Below, piece by piece: positions 9,339-18,176 of a DNA stretch of 64,000 bases (the stretch's first letter is position 1; the number at the start of each line of letters is the position of its first letter). The notes below the pieces were generated by a model, which ran no database searches, had not been told where the DNA came from, and worked only from the letters and a program-made list of their open reading frames with translations. The DNA lies in contig NZ_JAHKQI010000005.1 in the NCBI RefSeq assembly GCF_018860975.1, forward strand, positions 310,001 to 374,000, written 5' to 3'. The position numbers and the translations under genes were made by a program. Origin of the DNA: Lentibacter algarum (lineage in GTDB: Bacteria; Pseudomonadota; Alphaproteobacteria; Rhodobacterales; Rhodobacteraceae).

Positions 9339-10514
9339 ATGGAAGACATCGTAATTCTCAGCGGCGCACGCACGGCTATCGGCACGTTTGGTGGTGCTCT
9401 GGCGGGGACTCCGCCCACAGAACTCGGCGCGATCGTCACCCGCGAAGCGCTCAAGCGCTCCGGTGTAGAGGGGGGCCAGATCGGTCATGTTGTCTTCGGT
9501 CACGTGATCAACACAGAGCCCCGCGATATGTATGTTTCGCGCGTCGCGGCGATGGATGCAGGCATCCCCGAGGGGGCTCCGGCGATGAATGTGAACCGCC
9601 TTTGTGGCTCTGGAGCGCAGGCAATCGTTTCGGTAATTCAGTCACTTACGCTGGGTGATGCGCAATTTGCGGTTGCTGGTGGCGTCGAGAACATGAGCCG
9701 TTCGCCCTACATCGTTCCTGCGCAACGCTGGGGTCAGAAGATGGGCGATATCCAGACTCGCGACATGATGCTCGGCGCGCTTAACTGCCCGTTTGGGACC
9801 GGCCATATGGGCGTCACCGCCGAGAACGTTGCTGCTGAACATGACATCTCCCGAGCCGATCAGGATGCCTTTGCTTTGGAAAGCCAAAAGCGCGCCGCAG
9901 CAGCTATTGCGGCGGGGCATTTTGCCTCTCAAATCGTGCCTGTCGAAGTCAAGGTCAAGCGTGACATGGTGCCCTTTGAAGTTGACGAACACCCCAAGGC
10001 AACCACACCTGAAGCCCTCGCAGGCCTGCGCACGGTGTTTCAGAAAGACGGCACCGTAACGGCCGGAAATGCCTCAGGAATTAACGACGGAGCCGCCGCA
10101 ATGATCCTCGCCACAGCCTCTGCCGCCGAGCAAGCTGGCCTCAAGCCACGGGCGCGTATTCTGGGCTATGCCCATGCCGGAGTGCGCCCTGAAGTTATGG
10201 GCATCGGCCCTGTTCCAGCGGTGCAAAACCTGCTGGCGAAAACCGGCCTCAAGGCGTCGGATTTCGATGTAATCGAGAGCAACGAAGCTTTCGCCTCCCA
10301 AGCCCTCGCGGTCAACAAAGAGCTTGGTCTTGACGCGACCAAAGTGAACCCCAATGGCGGCGCAATTGCGCTTGGCCACCCCGTCGGTGCAACTGGTGCG
10401 ATCATCACCCTCAAGGCCCTTCACGAGCTCGAACGCACCGGCGGCAAGCGCGCCTTGGTGACTATGTGCATCGGTGGTGGGCAGGGCATCGCTCTGGCCT
10501 TTGAGGCGCTCTAA
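9339..10514 (+). CDS. phaA: Acetyl-CoA acetyltransferase (thiolase)
   Basis: The 391-residue biosynthetic-type thiolase condenses two acetyl-CoA to acetoacetyl-CoA. The nucleophilic Cys lies in NVNRLCGSGAQAI, the His of NEAFASQALAVNKE/GGAIALGHPVGATGA supports catalysis, and the second active Cys is in VTMCIGGGQGIA near the C-terminus. The length is standard. A role in polyhydroxybutyrate synthesis (PhaA) or acetoacetate metabolism (AtoB) is possible, but no phaB or phaC lies beside it, so the symbol is by family only. A phased TGCA array lies upstream, and PhaR is known to bind TGC-rich DNA. Confidence 0.9.
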   Translation: MEDIVILSGARTAIGTFGGALAGTPPTELGAIVTREALKRSGVEGGQIGHVVFGHVINTEPRDMYVSRVAAMDAGIPEGAPAMNVNRLCGSGAQAIVSVIQSLTLGDAQFAVAGGVENMSRSPYIVPAQRWGQKMGDIQTRDMMLGALNCPFGTGHMGVTAENVAAEHDISRADQDAFALESQKRAAAAIAAGHFASQIVPVEVKVKRDMVPFEVDEHPKATTPEALAGLRTVFQKDGTVTAGNASGINDGAAAMILATASAAEQAGLKPRARILGYAHAGVRPEVMGIGPVPAVQNLLAKTGLKASDFDVIESNEAFASQALAVNKELGLDATKVNPNGGAIALGHPVGATGAIITLKALHELERTGGKRALVTMCIGGGQGIALAFEAL

Positions 10515-10542
10515 TCTGGCGTTCGAAGCGCTCTTAAAAAGC

Positions 10543-12498
10543 TCAGCGCAACTCGAATTCGGTCTGCGCTGAACGCCCTTGGCTGTCAACAACACTGAGG
10601 GTGAAAAAACCCGGCTCAAGCGTGCCAAGCGAGATCATCGAGGCGCGGGCTTCGGTGACAGTCACCGCACCGTTTGTGAGCACAGCAAAGGGCGGCACGC
10701 CCCCACGCAACTTGAGCATAACAGGGGTGTCAGGCAGTTGTGCGAGGCGCACGCCGCGTGGCGGAAAGACGATTTCGGGTTGGCCTTTTGCTGAAGCGAC
10801 CAAGCTGCCTCGCGTCGTAAACCGTTGAAGCGGCTCAGGCAGTTCTGCGGTAGAAACAGTGAGGGTTTCGGCAGGTGCAGGGCCAAGCGGCACAGGCACT
10901 GACTTGAGATACTGGAACGCCTTGGCGAGGAGCGGCGCAGCCGTTTCGCGGGCGAAGGACGTTTGCATCGGTGTGCCATCAGGCCGCCCGATCCAGACGC
11001 CAATCACATGCTCGCCATCATAGCCCACAGCCCAGTTGTCGCGATAGCCATACGAGGTGCCTGTCTTGTAAGCGATGCCGTGGCTTTTGCGTGCATTTGG
11101 CAGTGGCACAGTCGAAAGGATATCTCCGATTTGCCAAGCGGCTGAAGCACTCGTGAAACGGGTGCTTGGCTGATCAGTCAGGGCTTCGGGTTGCTCGCTC
11201 AGACGCACAGCTTTGCCGCCTTGTGCAAGCCCGGCATAGAGGCCTGTAAGGTCGCGCAACGTGATGCCCATGCCGCCAAGGCCGATGGCAAGACCCGCCT
11301 TGCCACCTTGCACATCCGGCTTGGCGCCGGCTTGTCGCAACCGTTGCATAAAGCGCTCGGGGCCGACCGCCTCAAGCAGGGTGATCACCGGAATATTCCG
11401 CGACAATTGCAGCGCTTCACGCGTCGTCATCTCGCCTTGAAAACGGCCATCAAAATTCGAGGGCTCGTAGCTGCCAAAGCGCACGGGTTCGTCGCGGATG
11501 ATCGTTTCGGGGTGTGCAAGACTGAGGTCATACGCCGCTGCATAGACAAGTGGTTTGAGAGTTGACCCCGGAGAGCGCAGGGCGCGTGTCATGTCGACGA
11601 AGCCCTTGCGAACAGTGCTCTGTGTCACTCCGCCCGAGCCGATGGCTGCCTTGATCGCACCGGTTTTGTGTTCGGCGACAATCATCGCGATCGAGGCCTT
11701 TGGCTCTACCGACAGCAGGCTCTTGCGGGCGAGCGTTTCAAGGCGGGCTTGTAGTTCTGCATCAAGCGTTAGCGCGATCTGGCTGTTGTGCGGATGCATT
11801 TTGCGAGCGTGCTCGGCGCTATGAAAGGCGAGGGCCGGAAATGGTTTTGCCGCTGTGGGGGTTGGCATTGCAAGAGCGGTTTCATAGCTCTCTTGGGTCA
11901 GTATACCTTCCTCAAGCAGCCGTCGCGCAACACGGTTACGTGCCTCTTTCGCAGCTTGGGCCGCGCGGTCGGGGCGTCGGCTTTCGGGGGCTTGTGGCAA
12001 GGCAACGAGCAGTGCGATCTCGGCAGGCGTCAGCCGTCGCGGCTCTTTGCCGAAATAGGCGTAACTGGCCGAGCGCAGGCCCTCAAGATTGCCGCCAAAC
12101 GGTGCATGGGTGAGGTAAAGCGAGAGCAGTTCTTGCTTGCTATGTGTCCGTTCCAACGCCAGTGCGACCCGCATTTGCCGCAGCTTCCCGCTCCAGTGTC
12201 CAGTCGCGCCGTTCTCTAAGAGGCGGGCAAGTTGCATCGTCAGGGTTGACGCGCCCGAGACAGTCCGGCCATTGCCGAGCGCCTGCCAGCCTGCCCGCAG
12301 TATCGCGCGCAAATCAACTCCGTTGTGGCGGAAAAACCGCTTGTCTTCAAAGGCGATGAGGGCGGTCAAATAGGCCGGATCAACCTGCTCCGGTTTTGTT
12401 GCCAGTCGCCAGCGCCCGTCTTCCACCGGAAAGGCGCGCAACAACACTCCATGTGCATCGCGAACCTCAACAGAGGTTTCATGCAAGACCGCAGGCAT
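10543..12498 (-). CDS. pbpC: Penicillin-binding protein 1C (transglycosylase/transpeptidase)
   Basis: 651 residues from the first in-frame ATG. The GT51 glycosyltransferase domain has its catalytic Glu in IAFEDKRFFRHNG (Glu51). The transpeptidase domain carries SPGSTLKPLVYAAA (SxxK) and KTGTSYGYRD (KTG). A C-terminal BiPBP_C-like domain ends near TEFELR. It polymerises and crosslinks murein in the periplasm. Odd point: the reading frame stays open upstream to 12603 and encodes basic residues then a hydrophobic anchor (LIGGVTLCLFLIAAA), as expected for PBP1C, yet contains no ATG, GTG or TTG. The ATG at 12498 would remove that anchor. An ATC at 12603-12601 with GAGGTG 5 nt upstream is a possible true start. 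It follows the alpha-2-macroglobulin gene, a known pairing. Confidence 0.9.
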   Translation of the reverse strand: MPAVLHETSVEVRDAHGVLLRAFPVEDGRWRLATKPEQVDPAYLTALIAFEDKRFFRHNGVDLRAILRAGWQALGNGRTVSGASTLTMQLARLLENGATGHWSGKLRQMRVALALERTHSKQELLSLYLTHAPFGGNLEGLRSASYAYFGKEPRRLTPAEIALLVALPQAPESRRPDRAAQAAKEARNRVARRLLEEGILTQESYETALAMPTPTAAKPFPALAFHSAEHARKMHPHNSQIALTLDAELQARLETLARKSLLSVEPKASIAMIVAEHKTGAIKAAIGSGGVTQSTVRKGFVDMTRALRSPGSTLKPLVYAAAYDLSLAHPETIIRDEPVRFGSYEPSNFDGRFQGEMTTREALQLSRNIPVITLLEAVGPERFMQRLRQAGAKPDVQGGKAGLAIGLGGMGITLRDLTGLYAGLAQGGKAVRLSEQPEALTDQPSTRFTSASAAWQIGDILSTVPLPNARKSHGIAYKTGTSYGYRDNWAVGYDGEHVIGVWIGRPDGTPMQTSFARETAAPLLAKAFQYLKSVPVPLGPAPAETLTVSTAELPEPLQRFTTRGSLVASAKGQPEIVFPPRGVRLAQLPDTPVMLKLRGGVPPFAVLTNGAVTVTEARASMISLGTLEPGFFTLSVVDSQGRSAQTEFELR

Positions 12499-12593
12499 CT
12501 CGGTTTGAGAGACCCAAGTATCAACCCCGTCTCGCGCGGCGGCGATCAGGAAAAGGCATAACGTGACCCCTCCAATAAGCCTATGTGGGCGAG

Positions 12594-15500
12594 TTACTCT
12601 GATACGCTCACCTCACCGCTGTCCGTGTTGGCGCGGTAGGTGGGGCGATACATGTCTTCAACCGTTGCCGCAGGATGATGATACTTCCCGGGCGTGACAG
12701 CGCGAACAATGTAGGCGAGATCAATGGTCTCGCCATTGCGTGCGTTGACGGCTGCAAGGAAACGATCAGAGCGGAACTCGCTATGGGCGACCGAAGTTGG
12801 CTTGAGCCAGGGAAGCGCCGCGATGTCACCGCTGCCAAGAAGGTTGGGATTGTCGATCTCGAAACCTGCTGGCAACGGGTCGTTGATCATCAATCTTGCC
12901 GCTGCCTGCTCAAACGGTTTCACCCGCAGGTGCACTGCAAAACGCTCGCCCGCTTTGACATCAAGCGCCTCAATTCGGGTGCCTTCCAGAGTGTAGTAAC
13001 TGCGTTCGATAGCGTAGCCGTAGCCGCCGGCCTCAGGCGGCACATCGGGAATTCCGAAGGTTGTCAGCGTTACGTCGGTGTCTTTGTCGGATGTATTGTC
13101 CAACAGTTTGCCAACCCAGAGATCACCGCTCGTCAGGGTTCTTGCCGGAGGGCCGGACATCGGAACACCATCAAGCGATATGTCACTGGTGGCGTCACTG
13201 TTTGTGAGCGCGTCAACTGCAAGCAAGGTCCAAACCATCTCTTGGGTGGAACGCCTGTCGCTTTGGTCGGCCAAGGCCAATGAGAGCGCGTCAATATCGA
13301 CCGCGTCACTCTTGGCGGCACTGGCAAGTGCTATGATAGCAGCTCTGTCGCGTGCTGGCGTGCCGTAGTCAGACCTCCAGCGATAGCGTTTGGCGTTTGC
13401 GTCCCGTTCAAGCAGCGCCGAGGCCCTGCCAAACAACGCGTCGGCGCGCGGCTGATCGCCGTAAAACGCCAGAGCCGCGGCCAAATGTGCGCTGCCCATC
13501 GGGGTGCTAAAGGCCCCTGATTTGACATCGGCATAGTAGCGTAAGTCAGACACAACCGCCTTGCCTTCGCGTGCCAGAACATAGAGCGCATAGGCGATAT
13601 CTCCGCCGCCTTCGTCAAAATCAGGCGCGTTGTTAACACGGTTGCGCAGGTTGATCAGGGCATTGTTATAGGCTGCATCGGGCACATCATAGCCTGCCTT
13701 GCGCGCGCGCGTAAGAAAGTCGGTTACATAGGCGGTGAGCCAGGCATCGCCTGAGCTTGGGCGCCACAAGCCAAAGCTGCCGTTTCTTGATTGACGGGTG
13801 AGAATGCGAGAGATCGCGCTTTCGATCCGTGGCTTGAGGTTCTTGCTTTGCGACAGCCCTAGCGCGTCAGATACAGAGGACATATAGAGCAGGGGCATTG
13901 CGGCCGAAGTCAGTTGCTCGGTGCAGCCATAGGGGTAGCGGTCAAGGGTTGTCAAAAGCTCGGCAACATCAAACCGCGCGATCGGCCCCGCCGTAAAGGC
14001 AACCCGCCCCTCGGCCTGTTTGAAGCCTTGCAGCAGGTTCTCGTCGAGGGTAAGAGACGTTCCCGCAGCAAGTGAGAACCTCCGCGTTGTCGAAATTTCC
14101 GGGTCAAGCACGCGCACAGGCAGCAGAACTTGCTTGGTGAGAGTGCTCCCATCAGGGGTTTGTAGCGACAGCGTGATCGTGTGATCGCCGGTGTCGACTG
14201 CGGTTACCGGCACGCTAAAGCGCAAGGTCTTTCCGCTTTGCAAGTCGGCGGTGGCGGGCAGTTGGCTTACGTCAAGAAGCACGCCTTCTGACTGCGCTTG
14301 CAAGGTGATTTCGCCCGTCGGCCCGTCAGCATGCACCACTTCAAGCAACATGCGGCTGGTGTCGTCAGGTGCCAGAAAACGCGGCAAGCTTGCGGTCAGC
14401 ACCATAGGGTCGCGGATGATCACATCTTTTTTCGCCGAGCCAACGCCGGTTTTTGACCAAGCGATAGCCATCAACCTCAAGGTGCCGTTGAAAGCGGGTA
14501 TGTCAAAGCTGACGTCAGCGTAGCCGTCCGACCCGACAGAAACCGGCCCCTCGAAGAAGGTGACAAGGTCTTCTGGCGGCGGCACGCTTTCAGCGCTTAA
14601 CTCGTTGCTAGCACCGCCACCCGAACGCAGCCTGCCAAGCTCACCCTTGGAAGCGTCAATCAGCCTGCCGTAAACGTCGCGTAGGTCAACGCCAAGTTTG
14701 CGTTTGCCGAAGTAATGCTTCCCGGGGTCAGGAGCCTCGAAACCAGTGAGGTTGAGTATGCCTGCGTCAACTGCGGCCAACGTCAGGTAGGCCTGCTCGC
14801 CTGACGCAACGCCTGCTACTTTGACGCGGACGTTCAGTGGTTGGCGCGGTTGGGTTTCTTCCAGCGCCTGAATTTCAACAGCCAGTGCTTTGTCGGCGGG
14901 GTCAACTTTGGCATAGGCCAGCCCTATCGCTCGGGTTGGCAAAAAGCTCTCACCAGTACCCGCGCTGCCCATCGGGCTGATGTGCGTGACACTCACGTAG
15001 GCCCCCGCACCCCAGCTTTTCTCAACAGTCAGCGGGATCAGGTTTTCACCCTCTGACAGAGAGACAGTCCGGCTTGAGATGACACTGTCGTTCATCACTT
15101 GCACAAGGGCCTCGCCAGCTTGGCGTGGAACGATGCGCAGCTTGGCCTCGTCGCCAGCGCTGTAGGCTTCACGATCAAGTGAGAGTTCAAGCGTGTCCGG
15201 CGTGCGCACCGAGCCTTCAGAAACATACCAACCTGCGCTGAAGTCTTGCGAAGAGAGTGTGTAACTGCCGCCCTCAAGCTCGACTACAACCTCGAACTGC
15301 CCCCAGTTTACCGGCACTGAAAGGCTGCCTTTGCCTGCTGGCATATCGAGCATGCCGGACGCGACTTTGGAGCGCGTCACGATCGGATCCCATCGCCAGC
15401 GACCATATTGCTCATACCATTGGTAGCGTGTCTGCACGCGGTTCACCGTCCAGCGGGCATTGGCTTTGATCGGGGTCAATTCCGGCCCAACAGCAATCAC

Positions 15501-18020
15501 ATCAAAGGCCGCTTCCGATCCTTCGGAAACAGCGTGGTCAAACAATGGTTTGATGCCAATAAGTGGTTTGGCAGGAAGCAAACGCCGGCTCTCGTGGCGC
15601 TCTGTTGGACGGCCCGAGCCTTCAGCGACCTGAACCTCGAAGCGTGCGTCCATTGGTGTGTTTACATCATCAATTTCAGGCAAGGTTACGCTTAGTTTGG
15701 CGAAGCCTTGATCGTCGGTTGTCGCGGCGGGCAGCAAAGCTGACTTGCGCACTGTTGGCGCATCGTAAGCACCAAAGCTAAAACCCTGAAACGCGTCGAT
15801 TGTGCGGCTTGAACGAAGTGACACGCGTCCAGCGACTTTGAGGCCGGCAGCAGGTGCACCGAACAGATAAATGGCGTTTACGTCGGTGTTTACAGCCTGT
15901 GTCGGATCAAGCGCGCCTTCCGGAAGATTGATATCAAAGTCGATCCGCTCGGGTAGGAAATCCTCAACCAGAAAGTTCTCGCTGGCGAGGGCGCGTTCGG
16001 CTGATCTGAAATCAAGTGTCCAAGCTCCGCGTGGTGCCGAAGTTGCTACCGGAAAAGCCGCAACGTAGCCGCCGCTCGTGTCAGGCTGCAAAACCTGTCT
16101 GGAATACTCGACGCCATCGGGGCGCAAAAGCACCGCGGTGAGCGGCAGGCCCGTGACGGCTTCGGAGGCACCATTGCGTGCTAAGGCCGTGGCATAAACA
16201 GTTTCGCCCGCGCGGTAAGCTCCGCGTTCGGTGGTCGCAAAAAGATCAATCGGGCCAGCCGCGTCGCGGCCTGAAACGCCCCTGTCGGAAAGATCAAACG
16301 CGGGGTCGGTGAGGCTGAGGAAGGCCATGTCGTCCTCGCCATTGTTTGCCAAAATCAAAGCCGGTTCGGCGCTGCTTTGGCCCGCTGTCAGAGCAGCAGA
16401 AAAATGCACGGAGCCGTTGGCATCTGTTTGGGCCGTGCCAAGCACACGGTTGCCTTTTGACAGCAAGGTAACTTTGATTCCGTCCAAAGGCTTGGCGGTT
16501 TTGAGGCTGCGCAGAAATACGTGCAAGCCGCCCGCGCCAGAGGCGGTGCTGATGCCAAGATCGGAGATCACAAACCATTGCGTTGCGCGTGAGCCTTTGC
16601 CCTGCGCGCTGCGGGCACTGAGCACATAAATGCCAGCTGGCGCATCTTTGATCGCCTCTGATATCGGCAAACGTGTGGTTACGTTCTGGTTGAGTTCATC
16701 GGTTACGAAACCGGTGCCTGACCAGATGTCCTCGCCGATCTGGTCGGCAAGTTTTCTTTCCTGATAGGCATAAAGCGGTTTGGCAAAAAGATCATCCTGC
16801 ATAGCGCGCAGGAGGTTGCGGTCACTCACGCGACGCAGTGTGAGGTTAAGCTCGCTCAGGTTAACCGTTTCGACAGGCAAGCTTGCTTCGCCGCCAAGTG
16901 GCAAAATATAGCCGCGGCCCGGGAAGCGCACTTCTGGCGCTCGGTCGCGGATGTAAAAGCTCTGACGCACATCTTGCCCAAGCACTTCACCGCTTTGGGC
17001 GGGCAGACCAGCACGAAAATTCATTTCGTAGGTCTGGCCATGTTCAACACCGGTGATGCAGAGCCGACGGCCTTCTGCCTCGACAGCAAAACGCGGGTCG
17101 GGCAGGGCGACAAAACGGCTATAATCTGTCTCGCTTTTAGAGAGGTCTTCCGTAAACTCGGCACAAACACGCGGCGTTACGCTGTTGCTTTCAACCACGG
17201 TGCCTTGCACACGAAACCCGTATTTGGCGCGCGCGCTGGCAAGGGCGGCTGCTGTGGACTCGCGGTAATCAAGCGCAAGCGCATGTTTCAGCACGGCAAC
17301 AAGTTCGCTGGTCTGGCCTAACGGCTCCAGAGTGTCGGCTATAAGCAAAAGCGCATCAGATTGCAGACTCTTGTTGTCAGATCGCAAGTAGCTGTTGATC
17401 CCGGCGAGCATAGCGTTGCGCAGGTTGGCGCGCTTGTCTTGTTTTGCAATCGCGCTGATCTGGAAAGACTGTTGCCCATAGGTGAGCCAATCTTGAGGTG
17501 CGTCTGTGATTGCCAAAGCAACACCTGTCCAACGCTGCGCATTTATGTAGTCCCCAGCTTGGTTCCGCTCCTGAGCGGCGGAGTAAAGCACTTCTAAAGC
17601 CCACTGCGAGTTGGGGTGCTTGCGGCCGAGGTTTTCGGCTTGGCGATAGGCATCTGACAGGTTGTAGCTCTTGAGAAAGGCGAGTTCTTTGGCGCGGGCT
17701 TCGCCACGTTCCATGTCGGCCTTGGTGGTGGTGTTCAAACGGGCTGAAAATGCGCCATCATAACTCGCCGTTCCAGTGATTGTCTGCTTTGGAAAGCAAG
17801 CCTTCGAGCGCGAGTTATAAGTAAAGCCGACGCAAAGTTCGCTGGCCTCACATGCTCTGCGGCATGACGTTAAATCAGTGTCAAAAAGCTGCTGCAAATC
17901 CGTGCCGACAAAGTCCGTGTTTGATTCGTAGCTTAAACGCTTGTCGGGGATCCCCTGTTGTGCTTGCAAAACCTGTGTTGTGGCAAGCGCGACGAGCGCG
18001 GCGAAGAGCAATCTTAGCAT
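12594..18020 (-). CDS. Bacterial alpha-2-macroglobulin with PAN/Apple-like domain and intact thioester
   Basis: 1808 residues from the ATG at 18020, chosen because AGGAGG lies 6 nt upstream and the protein then opens with a clean signal peptide (MLRLLFAALVALATTQVLQA). No lipobox is seen, so the mature protein may be soluble in the periplasm. Residues about 25-80 form a Cys-rich PAN/Apple-like module (SCRRACEASELCVGFTYN). MG-type beta domains follow. The thioester motif GCTEQ is intact with Cys1366, and an alpha/alpha toroid and C-terminal domains complete the family layout. Known role: trapping invading proteases in the envelope, usually paired with pbpC for repair. Here it overlaps the extended pbpC frame and is divergent from a sensor kinase. 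Confidence 0.92.
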   Translation of the reverse strand: MLRLLFAALVALATTQVLQAQQGIPDKRLSYESNTDFVGTDLQQLFDTDLTSCRRACEASELCVGFTYNSRSKACFPKQTITGTASYDGAFSARLNTTTKADMERGEARAKELAFLKSYNLSDAYRQAENLGRKHPNSQWALEVLYSAAQERNQAGDYINAQRWTGVALAITDAPQDWLTYGQQSFQISAIAKQDKRANLRNAMLAGINSYLRSDNKSLQSDALLLIADTLEPLGQTSELVAVLKHALALDYRESTAAALASARAKYGFRVQGTVVESNSVTPRVCAEFTEDLSKSETDYSRFVALPDPRFAVEAEGRRLCITGVEHGQTYEMNFRAGLPAQSGEVLGQDVRQSFYIRDRAPEVRFPGRGYILPLGGEASLPVETVNLSELNLTLRRVSDRNLLRAMQDDLFAKPLYAYQERKLADQIGEDIWSGTGFVTDELNQNVTTRLPISEAIKDAPAGIYVLSARSAQGKGSRATQWFVISDLGISTASGAGGLHVFLRSLKTAKPLDGIKVTLLSKGNRVLGTAQTDANGSVHFSAALTAGQSSAEPALILANNGEDDMAFLSLTDPAFDLSDRGVSGRDAAGPIDLFATTERGAYRAGETVYATALARNGASEAVTGLPLTAVLLRPDGVEYSRQVLQPDTSGGYVAAFPVATSAPRGAWTLDFRSAERALASENFLVEDFLPERIDFDINLPEGALDPTQAVNTDVNAIYLFGAPAAGLKVAGRVSLRSSRTIDAFQGFSFGAYDAPTVRKSALLPAATTDDQGFAKLSVTLPEIDDVNTPMDARFEVQVAEGSGRPTERHESRRLLPAKPLIGIKPLFDHAVSEGSEAAFDVIAVGPELTPIKANARWTVNRVQTRYQWYEQYGRWRWDPIVTRSKVASGMLDMPAGKGSLSVPVNWGQFEVVVELEGGSYTLSSQDFSAGWYVSEGSVRTPDTLELSLDREAYSAGDEAKLRIVPRQAGEALVQVMNDSVISSRTVSLSEGENLIPLTVEKSWGAGAYVSVTHISPMGSAGTGESFLPTRAIGLAYAKVDPADKALAVEIQALEETQPRQPLNVRVKVAGVASGEQAYLTLAAVDAGILNLTGFEAPDPGKHYFGKRKLGVDLRDVYGRLIDASKGELGRLRSGGGASNELSAESVPPPEDLVTFFEGPVSVGSDGYADVSFDIPAFNGTLRLMAIAWSKTGVGSAKKDVIIRDPMVLTASLPRFLAPDDTSRMLLEVVHADGPTGEITLQAQSEGVLLDVSQLPATADLQSGKTLRFSVPVTAVDTGDHTITLSLQTPDGSTLTKQVLLPVRVLDPEISTTRRFSLAAGTSLTLDENLLQGFKQAEGRVAFTAGPIARFDVAELLTTLDRYPYGCTEQLTSAAMPLLYMSSVSDALGLSQSKNLKPRIESAISRILTRQSRNGSFGLWRPSSGDAWLTAYVTDFLTRARKAGYDVPDAAYNNALINLRNRVNNAPDFDEGGGDIAYALYVLAREGKAVVSDLRYYADVKSGAFSTPMGSAHLAAALAFYGDQPRADALFGRASALLERDANAKRYRWRSDYGTPARDRAAIIALASAAKSDAVDIDALSLALADQSDRRSTQEMVWTLLAVDALTNSDATSDISLDGVPMSGPPARTLTSGDLWVGKLLDNTSDKDTDVTLTTFGIPDVPPEAGGYGYAIERSYYTLEGTRIEALDVKAGERFAVHLRVKPFEQAAARLMINDPLPAGFEIDNPNLLGSGDIAALPWLKPTSVAHSEFRSDRFLAAVNARNGETIDLAYIVRAVTPGKYHHPAATVEDMYRPTYRANTDSGEVSVSE

Positions 18021-18176
18021 ATGGGCCTCCTGAGCTGGCATCATCGTGCCATAGCGGGTCCCAGGCTGGCAATGGCCCGCCTCAATTTCGTTCAAAGTTA
18101 AGCCGATATTTACTCTGATCGGGGAGATTGCGAGCAGCTTTAGAGGTCTAGTTTTAGTATACGCGCGGAGGAACCA

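Noticed and set aside
12547-12573. Strong SD plus ATG (12559) as pbpC start
   Set aside because: It is out of frame and hits a stop after 12 codons. The in-frame sequence upstream still encodes the expected anchor.
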